Origin: DATFCK01 sp963728975
GTDB lineage: Bacteria; Verrucomicrobiota; Verrucomicrobiia; Chthoniobacterales; UBA10450
Length of the DNA stretch: 64,000 nucleotides
Reading direction: 5' to 3'
NCBI GenBank assembly: GCA_963728975.1
Contig: CAVSMF010000001.1
Location: forward strand, 620,001 to 684,000
Position 1 is the stretch's first letter; each line of letters begins with the position of its first letter. The position numbers and the translations under genes are program-made. Below are positions 18,123 to 28,518 of the stretch, piece by piece. The notes under the pieces were generated by a model. That model was not told the DNA's origin. It saw only the letters and a list, made by a program, of their open reading frames with translations, and did not search any database.

Positions 18123-18686
18123 TTACGATTTCGCGTAAACGCCTAACAACGGGCGTTGCGATGGGACTTTCGAGCGAAAATCGCTGACGAACCCGTCCCG
18201 AGTGCGAATCTCCACGTGGCCGGCCGCGTAACGCGCCCCGTAAACAAGGACCGATCCTACCGGCGCCTTAAATGGATCGCGAACGGAAATTTTCTTGAAT
18301 CCGAAAGACTTCACCAGCTCCTGGCCGGCCTGCTTGGCATACGCTGTTTTCGGATACGAATGAATCACCCCCGCTGCAAGCAGCGCTTCTTTCACGTATT
18401 GCCAGCAACGCGAACGGGAATGGGCGTGGGCCCGCTCTTCAGCAATCGTGGCAGCACGCCGCAATTTTGGATCGATCCGGGGATCAACTTTGGCGAGCGG
18501 ATGGACGATCTTTTTTCGCTGATATTTTGTGACGATGGCGGCCGACTGCGGCCTGCCATGCGCATCCTTGAAATAGAAGCGCGTTTGAGAACGCGACGGT
18601 TTGCCCGCGCCAAAAGCGGCTGAGGCAAACGCGATTAAACAGGTGAAAACAGCGAGGGGGCGGGTGTAACGATGGGGGTTGGCCAT
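18123..18686 (-). CDS. secreted CHAP/NlpC-like cysteine peptidase or amidase, copy 2
   Basis: 187 residues with signal peptide (RPLAVFTCLIAFASAAFGAG). The core is nearly identical to the protein at 12465: VDPRIDPKLRRAATIAEERA, SRSRCWQYVKEALLAAG with the candidate nucleophile, QAGQELVKSFGFKK and AAGHVEIRTRDGFVSDFRS with the candidate His. The mature N-terminus (RFYFKDAHGRPQ) differs. The likely job is cutting peptidoglycan peptide bonds. Its spread copies suggest recent duplication within this 7-kb region. Confidence 0.75.
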   Translation of the reverse strand: MANPHRYTRPLAVFTCLIAFASAAFGAGKPSRSQTRFYFKDAHGRPQSAAIVTKYQRKKIVHPLAKVDPRIDPKLRRAATIAEERAHAHSRSRCWQYVKEALLAAGVIHSYPKTAYAKQAGQELVKSFGFKKISVRDPFKAPVGSVLVYGARYAAGHVEIRTRDGFVSDFRSKVPSQRPLLGVYAKS

Positions 18687-19163
18687 GAGAAACGCGCCAT
18701 ATCAAGCAAATCGGCTGCCGACGCAAGCGATTTCTTCAGAAAATTTTCACAATAGACGGGAAATCTCCGGTATCCGCAGGCTCTGAGGCAAAGGCCGGTT
18801 CCGATAGTCTTGGCCCAATTTGTCGAGCGCGTGGCGGCATGGGGCGGATGTCCACAGCCAGCAGTTCGCAAAAAGATCCTGGCCCGAAATCGCAGCTAAC
18901 CCGCCCGGAGCCGAATTCCCCCTTCCGCAGGCGAGTCAACGACTTATCGAGACCGCGAAAACCGCTCAGACCGCCCGGCACGAAACCGGCTCTAAGCAGG
19001 GGACATGAGAATGTCCAACCCCGGCGCCTCTGTAGCCGCATCCACGCAGCTTGCATAAGCGGCCCGCCGACGTCTCGCCAAGTCCTGACGCCGCTCCCCG
19101 TTTTGGTGTTCTACCACCGGTCGCCGACCCCGGACCTTCAAGCCCACAAAAAAAGCAAACGCC
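18687..19163. other. long intergenic region, nothing recognised
   Basis: 477 bases between divergent genes (CHAP-like to the left, small membrane protein to the right). Frames crossing it are Arg/Pro-rich, without family character. It must hold two promoters. No repeat from the other families was seen. Confidence 0.4.
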
Positions 19164-19499
19164 ATGAACCCAACAGCTCAACTCAATCCCGACGCATCTG
19201 TCTCCGACAACGACAGCACCCTGTCTGAACCCAGAACCAGATTTGCGGTCGTTGACGCCCCTCGCCTGTCAAAATCCCCCTCCGAATCTTTCGACGTTCG
19301 CTCCGACCGCAAAATTTCGGAATTGCGGACCTTCCGACAAATCAGTCGTGACTTTTTCGGCGTCGAAGCCGAAAGCGAATATCGCAAAGAGCTGGTTTTC
19401 TTTGCCTTGATCGCCGGCGTGGCGGCGTGGCCGCTCACCGTGATCCTCTATCATTTGACGCAGTGGATGATCAGTCCGCCGCCTGGCGGTCTGTGGTAG
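19164..19499 (+). CDS. small single-pass membrane protein, paralogue of the gene at 8841
   Basis: 111 residues. An acidic, polar N-terminal part is followed by LRTFRQISRDFFG and a hydrophobic segment ELVFFALIAGVAAWPLTVILYHL. This C-terminal half aligns without gaps to the protein at 8841. There is no signal peptide, so it is probably an inner-membrane protein with a cytoplasmic N-terminus. Function unknown. Confidence 0.65.
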   Translation: MNPTAQLNPDASVSDNDSTLSEPRTRFAVVDAPRLSKSPSESFDVRSDRKISELRTFRQISRDFFGVEAESEYRKELVFFALIAGVAAWPLTVILYHLTQWMISPPPGGLW

Positions 19500-19610
19500 A
19501 TCCAATCAACCTGCTGGTTAACCGGCCGATCTTTTTCTGCGGGCTGCCTATTTTGCCAGCTGATAGAGATATTCCACGGCTTCTCCAAGCCAGAGGCCGA
19601 GGCGTTGCCA

Positions 19611-19715
19611 CAGGTAGGGACGCATCTCCGAGGCGTCCGGGTTGATGGGCAAACACGCGGGCCTATTTCATCACCAGCCAACCCCCCGGGCATCTCGGAG
19701 AGATGCCCCTACCTG
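19611..19715. repeat. dispersed palindromic repeat family 2, solo copy
   Basis: Left arm CAGGTAGGGACGCATCTCCG and right arm GGCATCTCGGAGAGATGCCC plus CTACCTG are inverted, around GGGTTGATGGGCAAACACGCG. This is a single unit of the element that forms the tandem array at 52143-52750. Confidence 0.85.
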
Positions 19716-19794
19716 TGCGGGAATTCCTGGATTCCTGGTTTCCAGATTCTCTTTTCCTGCGTTCCTGCTTTCCTTAGAGATATTTTCCTGGCTT

Positions 19795-22009
19795 CTACAG
19801 GGCCAGGCTTTCCTGTCTGGGCGTGGCAGTTAGACCGGCAAACTTCTTCACCAGTTCGTCCAGCTTGGCCACGTAATAATCCACATTCTCATCCCGGTTC
19901 TCCGGATCGAAGTCACTAGCCAGCTTGGCGGCTTCGTAGGCGGGAACTTTCTTCGGAGTGCTTTTCACATAATAGCTGATCTGATCCCCCGGCTTGTAAT
20001 TTCGGCCGCTGGTCAGGGCCAGCTCGTAGGCTGCCGCCCGGTTCCGGGTCGAGCCGGCGATTTTCTGCCGGTATTTCTCGAGCGAATCCTGGAGAGTATC
20101 GGTCTTCATCAACATATCGATCGGCCACTCCCGGTTCCGAATTTTTCCCTCGAACTCTTCCCGCAAAAGCCGGATCTCCTCCGATTTATCCCGCATGATC
20201 AGCCGGATCATCGCCTCGAGAAACACGCGTTGGAATTTTTCCAGCCCGCGAGATTTCAAAGCGCCGCCTTTGATGATGACCTCGCCCTCTTTGGTGAGCA
20301 GCGCGTAATTCTTTGCCTTGTAACTGAACATGGCCTCGAACTGCTCGTCGAACTCGACTTCAATTCCGGGCGGCAACTCCTTGGCCAATCCTTTACGCAG
20401 CACTTCGATGGCGCTCGATTCTCCGCCTCCGCGAGGGCGCGGCGCCCTCCAATCCGCGCGAAGGCGGAACAAAATAAATTCCGTCGGTATCGACCTCGAT
20501 GACCCTGGCCCCATGCCCATTCAGCCAATCGATCATTTTCTTCAACAGGTCGCGCCCGATCTGGGTGACACGCGCCGCCGCGTCGAAATCGGCAAAATGC
20601 CCCTGGGCGAAACCGAGATAGCCATAAAAACTGTTGATCAGGATCTTGAACGTGTTCTGCAAAGCATGAAAATGCCGCTGCCGCGCGGGATTCTTTTCCG
20701 CTCGCATTTGGGCCTTCGATTCCAGACGAAATGCCCGGAGATCGGTTAGCAAGTGCCGGAAGATCTGAAGCTCGTCGCCGGCGGGAAAGCAATCGAATTG
20801 CAGTATGATTGAGGGATAAAGCGACGCGATGTCGCAATGCCAGACGTTCCGGGCGACTCCGGTAAAAAAGATATCGGTATAACCGCCCTCAAACGAGCGG
20901 ACCATCGGCATCTCGGGAATGGAATGACGCTGCTGGAAGTACTCGCGCAGAAAGAGGGCGTTGATCCGGGTGGCGTTCCCGCGCACGATCACGTCCTGGT
21001 AATTGTAAGGAAAAATCTGGGCCTGAATAAAGTAGCTCGGACTGAGTAAGGCCGAGACCGCGCCTGTTTCCCGGACCCCGCAAAGAGCGCGCCGCTGAAA
21101 CCGCTCTTCCTTGTTCAGATAAGCCCGGCGCAGTTCTTTGCCGGTCAGCCCCGAAACCTCTTCACTTTCGCAAAACCCAAAGTGGGCCGCGACATCCGCG
21201 CGCTCGAACCCGGCCAGGGAACGCATGCCGACATCGTAGAATTGGGCCAGCAAAAAAGTGTCGACGAAATGGCGCCCGTCGATGGCGAACTTCGGGTAAT
21301 CGATTGTCTTTTCCGCGATCTGGAGGCGCGATGGCCGGGAGCGAAGAAACCCGCCGCTCCGTCCCCAATCGAGCTTCGTCTTCAATTTTTTCGCCCGGGC
21401 AACCAGATACGGCAAATGAGAACGAAACAAATCGTGGCCTTCAATCACGTCCGGATCGCGCTCCTTGATCAGCGCGGTCAGCCTGCGAATGGCCGCGCGC
21501 TCCGATTCCTCAAGGTCATTGGGATCAACCAGAATGAGCTCTTCCCAGCCGGTGTTGTCGGATAAGGCCAGACTCATGATGTGATCGGCGTCTCCTTCCG
21601 AAAAGGCGATCACCTCGAGTTGCATGCGTTTCAGTTGTTCGAACGGCAGTTCCTTGAACAGGGTCCGGCCCGTGGCGGTGAGATAATGCTGCACCGGATC
21701 GGTCAAAGCGAAGTAAGCGCGCCCGGAATTTTTGAGCCCGTTGCGCAACGCGATCAGCTCTTTCCAACTGTCGACCGTGACCAGCCATCCATATTTGAGA
21801 TCGCCCCGCAGCTTCTCCGCTTCGATCCCGAGGTCGACCACGTCGGCATCGGCCCAGACAAACGGACGAAACGGTTCTACATCAGCGACGGTCGACCCGT
21901 CTTTCTCGCGCCGATAAACCCGCACCGTCCCGGTCTCGCCCATCTCAATGGCGACGATGCCCGGAGTCGGGTCGGCGCCGAAAAGAAGTTTGTTTTCCTG
22001 GAACTTCAT
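19795..22009 (-). pseudogene. family B DNA polymerase, frameshifted
   Basis: Two frames together make a complete bacterial family B polymerase. The first (22009 to about 20450) has the exonuclease region, DIASLYPSIILQFD (motif A), NTFKILINSFYGYLGF (motif B) and VIEVDTDGIYFVPP (motif C with the catalytic DTD). The second (about 20420 to 19795) continues with KGLAKELPPGIEVEFDEQF, MFSYKAKNYALL and the thumb. One extra base (mod 3) separates them, exactly at a 45-bp GC-rich palindrome (20423-20467). Either the gene is broken, or the hairpin caused a sequence error. All polymerase motifs before the break are intact. Its likely role was repair or translesion synthesis like Pol II. Confidence 0.85.
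20423..20467. repeat. GC-rich palindrome within the polymerase gene
   Basis: CCGCCTCCGCGAGGGCGC is followed by GCGCCCTCC and CGCGCGAAGGCGG, so the whole 45 bases fold into one hairpin. It lies just after the DTD motif, where homologues have a variable loop, and the reading frame changes here. Confidence 0.7.
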
Positions 22010-22075
22010 CGCTTATCCACAGATTGCGCAGATTTCCATCGCCATCCGCTAACGCGGAAGTATCTGAGACAATAA

Positions 22076-25000
22076 CGACAGATGGTGGGCAGGGCTATAG
22101 TAGCTGGTCCGGTGCTGCCCGGAGAACAATTGTTGATTCGAAACCGAGGAGCTGCCCTGAGCGAGGCACGGTAAGCGGAATCGAACCGGATCTCGCGGAT
22201 GCGATGTGGTCTTTCGGTTACACCTGGCGACGTTGGGGCCGGCCCCATGGCGGCCAGGTCACATATCCGGACGGACGCCAATCCGACGTGAACAAGGCGG
22301 GAAGCAAGGAGCTGCTCGTAAAAGGGTACACCGGTGACAATAGCGGCCCGGAAGATCTTTATCTCGAAGATGGAAGTATCCTTCACTCCTGGCGCGATTT
22401 CGTTTATGAAGAATGCAATCCAGACCCTGGGGTGGTGTGTGAACCGGGGCCGCACGATATCGTCGTCCCGGACTACATCCTGGACCGCTATGGTCGGAAA
22501 ACCACTTTGATATGGTCGCAGGTAGGCGCTTACGCGAAAGGCGCCAGCGATGTGCCTCTGGTGCAATGGAAAGAGGACTACAAGGGAGTGAAGGAATACT
22601 TCCATTACAATGCCACCACCAATTACCTGGAATGGTTCAAGGATCGTAACGGTAACCAGACCGATTACGAGAACGAACCGGTGATCGGCAACGCTAGCAA
22701 AATTACCTATCCGCTAACACCTTCCGACAGCGTCAGGAGGTTCGTTCAATACGAATACTTGGAAACCCCGATCCGGGCTGGCGACCCGCATAATCCCTAC
22801 TACATCAAATCGGTCACGAACGAACGCGGCTACACGACCACCTATACTCGCCGCGACCCGGCCACTCATTTAATCACCCAAATTGATTACCCTGACGGCG
22901 GAGTCGAGACTTTCGATGTACAACTCGGCCGGTCAGGTGATAAAGCATCAAAGAAGAAACGGATACTACGAATACGCCGAGTACGACCCCACCGGCCTGC
23001 TCACCAAGCTCTGGAACCCCACAGCAAAAGCGTCCAAGGATCAGTTAACCGCCGGTGATCCCTTTACCAGCTTCAGCTATTATACCACCGGCCCCTGGAA
23101 GGATCGCGTCCAGACCGTAACCGATCCGTTAGGCTACAGAGCCACCTACGAGTATGATGTCGATGCCAACGGTGCCGCCGTTTACGGGCGCGGCTTGGTG
23201 ACGAAGATCAGCTATCCGGACGACACTCACAACGGGACAATTCCCGGCGGCACCTCCCAATCGATCAGCTACGACTCCTGGGGAAACAAACTGACCGAGG
23301 CGGACGAAATGAATCATGCCACCATCCACATCTACGACGACTACAGCCGGCTTCTCACGACGAAGCTCCCGCCAACCCCGGAAGTGCCCACTGCAATTAC
23401 CACCTACGATTACACCCCCACGGCGGGCGGCTCACCTTTCAGCCATACCACGAAATCATGGACCACGATGACCGGTCCAACCGGAATCCAAACCGGGCAA
23501 ACCTTCGATAATAATTTCCGCGTCCTAACCAGAACCGAGGCAAAGCAAGACCCGGCGATTTCAGCCACTACCTCATACATTTACGACAACAACGGGAATC
23601 CGACGACCGTTACCGATCCTCGAGGCAAGTTTACAACCAATATCTATGATCAACGCAACCGGAAGAGTGATTCAACCGGCCCCGCGCCCTTTTATCAGAC
23701 CACCCATTGGCAGGACCGATGAAGCGAGCAATGTTTTGCTGTTAACCCGGCCCGACATCACAACGGAACAAAACACCTACGACCCCATGAATCGGGTGCT
23801 GACCCATAAAGAGGGCGATTCGGCTCACCTGACCACCTTTACCTATTATCATTCCGGTAAGATGGAAACGGTAAAAGATGCAAAAAACCAGATTACGACG
23901 TTTTCCTACGATCCGTCGGATTTGAAATCGCAGATGCTTTATTACAACGGCGATCACCAGAATTATGGCTACGACGCCGACCATAATCTAATCTGGCGAC
24001 GGGTTGCCACGCCGTCGGCCTCGCCGGCGCCGACGCCGATTTACCAGGTGTTCACCTACGACACTCGAAACCGAAAACAATCGATGGGCTGGTACAACAA
24101 TCAAGATGGAACACCGCCCGAAATCGTATGGGACAACGGGGTTATCGATCACAGCAGCTTTGACTATGACGCTGCCGGGAGAATGACCCAGGCCCAAAAT
24201 AATTTTTCCACCGTTTATCGCGATTATTGGGAAGACAACCGGCTCAAGAGCGATCGCCAGGCTCTGGCCGGCGGGATTGATAAGACCGTGTTGTACCATT
24301 ACGACGCGGCGGGAGAGAACATTCGAATGCACGTGGATGACGGCAACGGCTATGATTTCAGCTTTACCTTCGATTCGATGGGAAGATTTTCACAAATCAA
24401 CAACACCGCCGATTCATCTACTTGGTTCCAGTATTATTACGACGCCTCTTCGAATGAAACGCAGCGGCTATGTTACCGCAATGGCGTTAGCCAGATGTAT
24501 CCGCGTGACGAGGTCAATCGGATGAAAGAGCGCGATCTCAAAATTGGCAGCGGCAGTCCGTTTGCGTACGAAGCTTACACCTACGACGCCATGAACCGGA
24601 CCACCGATATCGACCGCGAAGATGCGAAGCGTGATCATTTCGAATACAATCCTCCTGGTGAGCTAACCCTCGCGCAGTACGGCATCGTGCAAGCGACACC
24701 CACCCCCACCCCTACTCCCACTCCGACCCCAACGCCCACTCCGACACCAACCGCCACACCCACGCCAACCCCAGATCCGAACCAGGTGGCGCCGGTGACG
24801 ATCACTCCGACAGCTGGCGACGCCCAGGTCTACATGAGCACAACCACCTCCGGCGCGACGATTTTTTACACCAAGAACAGCAATGGGTTTGTGACGCCGA
24901 CCCACAACGGAAATACGCCCACTGGATCCACCCTGAAATACACCGGGCCGATCAACGTGGTTGGAACGAAGTACTTTTCGGCGCTGGGTTACAAATCCGG

Positions 25001-26435
25001 GATGATCGATTCGGTCGTAACGCAGTATATAGCTCAGCACGATAACGGTAATATGCCTATCATGGGTCCGGGAAGGCTGTTGCTGCCAGAAGACCAGGCG
25101 CGGACTGTCACCTACACGCTCGATCTGGTCGGTAACCGGACCAATGTGAACGACAACGGAATCGACACCGGTTATTCTCCCGACAACATCAACCGCTATA
25201 CCGATGTTGGGGGCAACGCGGTCCAGAGCGGCCCGGAGCATCAGGTCGAGACCTACCAAGGCAACACCTATCGATATGTGGGGGACAGTTACGTCGCCAC
25301 GATCAACGGCTCCGCCTACATTCTGGGTTATGATGCGCTTGGCCGGTGCGTGAAGCGGACCTTTCCCGACGGCTCGACAATCTCTTACGTTTACGACGGC
25401 GAAAAGCCGATCCTGGAATTTACTTCCACTGGCGGACTGGCGGGCAAGAACGTTTACGGCCGAGGCGTTGATGAGATTTTGATGAGGACCGATTACGTCG
25501 TGAACCAGTCCGGCGTGACCTATTACTATCAGGATGATCACGAAGGGAGCGTTTCTTTCCTGACCAACGCGTCTGGTGCCGTAATTGAGAGCTATCGCTA
25601 CGACGCCTTTGGTGCACCGACGATCAAAGACGGAAACGGCAACGTCCGGACACTGAACGGACTCCCCTACTCCCCACTCGGCAACCGGTTCATCTTTACG
25701 GGGCGCGAGTATGTTCAGCAGTTCGGCATCTACGAGTATCGCGCACGCACTTATCACCCCGGCCTCGGCCGTTTCCTGAGCGAAGACCCGAAAGGCTTCG
25801 TGCGGAGGATGGGCATGGGCGCTGAGCCAAAGGATTGGTTATTTGGGCAGCACCCGGATGCCGGCGGAATTCAATTTCTTCCGATATTGCGAAAAGAACC
25901 CTTGCAATACATCGATCCAATGGGATTATTTACGTTTGAGTTTGACGAGTCGTATCCTGAACGAGCGGACTTACCGCGAAAGCTGATAATCGCATACAAA
26001 GGACCACGAGGCCGGGAGCAGACGCGAAAACGCCCACCAATAAAAATATGAGTCTTCCCGACCACTACAGCATACGGTTCGGTCCCCGGCAAGGTACGCC
26101 TAAATCCCGATAATCCCGCGTTATCGGATACACATTCTCGGAACGTTTTCGAAACGAATTTCCCAGGTGAAACGCCTCCATCTCATTCCAATGGGCCCAT
26201 TGTCGCAGAAGCGCACGAATTTGGCCATGCTATAACCGGACAAGCGGACGAAAACGCGCACACTCAGCATAACCACAACGTCGAAGTCAACGAAAATCCA
26301 GTGCGCGATGAACTAGCGCTGCCTCGACGAGAGACCTATAGCGGAGTGAAAGTTCAACCGCTCCCAAGGCCATCCCCCGAATGGGAAGATTATAATAGTT
26401 CATGGCCCGCCATAACCCTGTATCCCGAATCGTAG
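22076..26435 (+). pseudogene. Rhs/YD-repeat polymorphic toxin with HEFGH metallopeptidase tip, disrupted
   Basis: The YD-repeat shell is carried in three frames: to about 22915, then 22916-23718, then 23719 on, so there are two frameshifts. The last frame ends at TGA 26049, but the same frame continues without another stop to TAG 26433. The Rhs core is visible near 25530-25930: DDHEGSVSFLTN, ESYRYDAFGAP, RTYHPGLGRFLSEDP and YIDPMGLF, the usual toxin junction. Beyond the TGA the tip has VAEAHEFGHAITGQA (HExxH) and ENPVRDELALPRRETYSG, like zinc-peptidase effector domains. The N-terminal export part is missing; the frame starts right after the polymerase. A Thr/Pro run and a carbohydrate-binding-like domain interrupt the core (see 24690). 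Confidence 0.85.
24690..25055 (+). other. Thr-Pro linker and chitobiase-C-terminal-like domain inside the Rhs gene
   Basis: Codons from about 24690 to 24780 encode alternating Thr and Pro (TPTPTPTP with two Ala interruptions). Then comes VTITPTAGDAQVYMSTTTSG, ATIFYTKN, TGSTLKYTGPINVVGTKYF and ALGYKSGMIDS, the pattern of the Fn3-like domain at the end of chitobiases. This is unusual within a YD-repeat shell. A degenerate second copy lies at 26786. Confidence 0.65.
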
Positions 26436-26576
26436 CTTCCAGCAAGGAGTAATTCTGATCGTGTTTCTATCAAGTTGCATGTAATCGTGGCCTTCACGTT
26501 TGGATCTTCGCTTGCGGACGAAGCACGCCATCAAATAGCGCACTAAATCCTGCGGCTAAATCATTGCCTACAGTGA

Positions 26577-26789
26577 GCCATACCACCCGATTGGCCGAGG
26601 CTCAGATATTCGCCGAATGAACGGCGTGATCCCAGTCTACGGGTTTACTCCGACTTCATTCAATCCGGCCGGTCCACAAACTTGTATAACATTGGGGTCA
26701 ATCGCCGAAGCGGCGAAATAGAATTTTTTAGTGACAGCCGCAAAGGGACACCTGGTAGCGTGTATTCAAAAGCGCGGCGGGCCCCGTGA
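26577..26789 (+). pseudogene. possible tail of a lost Rhs tip or immunity gene
   Basis: A 70-codon open frame without a start codon reads RLRYSPNERRDPSLRVYS, then TNLYNIGVNRRSGEIEFFSD and ends KARRAP. Its composition looks protein-like, with a natural end, but no family was recognised. It lies between the HEFGH tip and the second core fragment. It may be the 3' end of a displaced gene. Confidence 0.3.
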
Positions 26790-26960
26790 CCGGCTTTGTG
26801 ACGCCCACACACAATGGCAACACGCCCACGGGCAGCACCGTCAAATACACGGGGCCGATCAACGTGGTCGCGACCAAGTGACTTCTCGGCCTTGGGTTAT
26901 AAATCCGGCATGACCGACTCGGGGGTGACCCAGTATCTGGCCCAGCATGACAACGGCAAC
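26786..26960 (+). pseudogene. displaced duplicate of an Rhs segment
   Basis: GFVTPTHNGNTPTGSTVKYT and GPINVVATK, then after a frameshift ALGYKSGMTDSGVTQYLAQH and DNGN, repeat the segment 24886-25055 of the upstream Rhs gene. It is a fragment of a second Rhs copy, cut off before the RAYT element. Confidence 0.8.
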
Positions 26961-27016
26961 AGGATGGCCATGGAGGACCGGGAGCGCTGGGAGGGGGGCC
27001 TGGGGAGGGGGGGCCT

Positions 27017-28134
27017 GGGGTCTGATCTTGACATTTGACATCTGTGGCGGTTCTGCCTAGAGTTGAAGTGTGGCCCGGCCGTTACGGATTGAGTTTGAAG
27101 GCGCTCTGTATCACTTGACCGGGCGGGGCAACGCCCGGCAGCGTGTTTTTTCCGATGAAAAAGATTGCGCGAAGTTCGTGCAATTACTGAGCGAGTCGCT
27201 GGGGCGCTACGAGGTGGAGCTGCACGCCTATGTGTTGATGGGAAATCATTATCACCTGATGGCCACGACCCGGCGGGCGAATTTGAGCCGCTGGATGCAT
27301 TGGCTCACCACCGCTTACACGGTTTACTTTAATTGGCGGCATCGGCGGGTGGGTCACCTGTTTCAAAGCCGTTACAAGAGTATTTTGGTGGAAGCGGAGG
27401 GTTATCCTCTGAGCTTGAGCCGCTATCTGCATTTGAATCCAGTGCGGGGGAAGGTGGTAGGAAGAGGCGATCCTGGAGAACGCCGGGAACGGCTGCGGGC
27501 CTGGAAGTGGAGCAGTTATCGCGGCTACAGCGGGCTGGCCAATCCAGAGCCCTGGATCAGCCCGGGATTGATCTTAGGGGAGATGAGGGGGCGTGGGCGT
27601 GGCGGGCGGCGTTTGCGTTATCGCCGGTATGTGGAAGAGGGGCTGTTGCGCGAGATTGAGAACCCGCTGGAAGAGACCCGGTGGCAAAGCATTTTGGGCC
27701 GGGAAGATTTTGTTCAGCAGTGGAGAGATCAACTGGAGAGCCGCCAGGAAGAGAGCGAGGAAATACCGGCTTTGCGAAGCATGAGTCGCAAGGCTGATGC
27801 TGAATGGATTGTGCGGTGTGCGGCCAAGGCGTATCGGTTGCCGGTGGAGGCATTGCTTAAGCGTGGTGGAAAAGGCAACGAAGCCAGAAGTGTGGCCATG
27901 GTTCTGGTGTGGGATTGTTGTGGGATGAGCTTAGCGGAAGTGGGCGCATTTTTTGGCGGGGCGAAGTATGCAGCGGTAGCCCAGAGGATTGCCCGGACCA
28001 AACGCAAGGATGGGCGGGGCGAGCTCAGATTCAGTCTGGAGAAACTTGCGCGCAAATGTGAAAAATGACTTTTGGCATGGAAGCCGATCGCGGAGCGAAA
28101 CAAACCGCAATGTCAAATGTCAAGATCAGACCCC
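27017..28134 (+). mobile_element. RAYT element with perfect 25-bp terminal inverted repeats
   Basis: The ends 27017-27041 (GGGGTCTGATCTTGACATTT plus GACAT) and 28110-28134 are exact reverse complements over 25 bases. They enclose one transposase gene. The element sits between an Rhs segment on the left and an Rhs core tail on the right. No target duplication was evident. Confidence 0.85.
27070..28068 (+). CDS. REP-associated tyrosine transposase (RAYT/TnpA-REP) 1
   Basis: 332 residues from GTG 27070. The Y1 transposase core opens RPLRIEFEGALYHLTGRGNA, has the metal-binding VLMGNHYHLMA (H-x-H) and continues SRYLHLNPVRGKVV, the usual end of the catalytic part. A C-terminal domain from about residue 230 (SVAMVLVWDCCGMSLAEVGAFFGG) resembles the DnaA-type helix-turn-helix of the longer RAYTs. 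These enzymes cut and move single-stranded DNA at palindromic sites. It is intact and stands within 25-bp inverted repeats. Confidence 0.92.
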   Translation: MARPLRIEFEGALYHLTGRGNARQRVFSDEKDCAKFVQLLSESLGRYEVELHAYVLMGNHYHLMATTRRANLSRWMHWLTTAYTVYFNWRHRRVGHLFQSRYKSILVEAEGYPLSLSRYLHLNPVRGKVVGRGDPGERRERLRAWKWSSYRGYSGLANPEPWISPGLILGEMRGRGRGGRRLRYRRYVEEGLLREIENPLEETRWQSILGREDFVQQWRDQLESRQEESEEIPALRSMSRKADAEWIVRCAAKAYRLPVEALLKRGGKGNEARSVAMVLVWDCCGMSLAEVGAFFGGAKYAAVAQRIARTKRKDGRGELRFSLEKLARKCEK

Positions 28135-28138
28135 ATTT

Positions 28139-28518
28139 TTGCCGCTTCGCGGGCGATTACAACCTCTTCCGCTACCTCGGCGATCCTACGGGATGACGGG
28201 TCTGATGGCCATTTTGCACGTTCCGTCTCGGCGAAAGACTGGGTGCAGAAGATGCACCGAGACCCAAGCGAAATGGCGATCACGATGGGCAACAAGACCT
28301 ATTTCAACGTCAGTCACCCCGGTTTCAAAACGCCTTCTACAGTTAGCTGGAACACTGGCCATGAATCTCTCCATCACTTGGGCTTCACAGACGGCCCGGG
28401 TTTGCGGGCATACAAGTTTGGGACATATCGGGAGCAGCAGCTCTTCTATAACCTGCCTCAGCTTGATCCCGAGCGCGCACTTCGCAATCCGGACACAATT
28501 ATTGATTACACCCGATGA
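28139..28518 (+). pseudogene. orphan Rhs C-terminal tip with HESLH metallopeptidase motif
   Basis: FAGDYNLFRYLGDPTG (28151-28193) is the normal tail of an Rhs core. A frameshift at the position of the usual DPMG junction leads to GHFARSVSAKDWVQKM and then to ITMGNKTYFNVSHP, TGHESLHHLGFTDGPG (HExxH at 28360-28374), LRAYKFG and NPDTIIDYTR. This is the pattern of a zinc-metallopeptidase toxin domain, different from the HEFGH tip upstream. The stop overlaps the next start (ATGA), the common layout of a toxin and its immunity gene. The piece has no export part of its own, so it is either an archived tip used by recombination, or a remnant. It might also be translated from ATG 28252. Confidence 0.7.

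Noticed and set aside
20393..20520. Programmed frameshift in the polymerase
   Set aside because: No slippery heptamer at the junction; the palindrome and low-quality residues on both sides fit damage or sequence error better.
24690..24780. Thr-Pro coding run as a phase-variation switch
   Set aside because: The hexanucleotide-like repeat is imperfect, so slippage would be rare, and changes would stay in frame.
26049..26051. TGA read as selenocysteine or read through on purpose in the Rhs gene
   Set aside because: Two frameshifts already break the gene, and no selenocysteine element or cysteine-equivalent position is evident.
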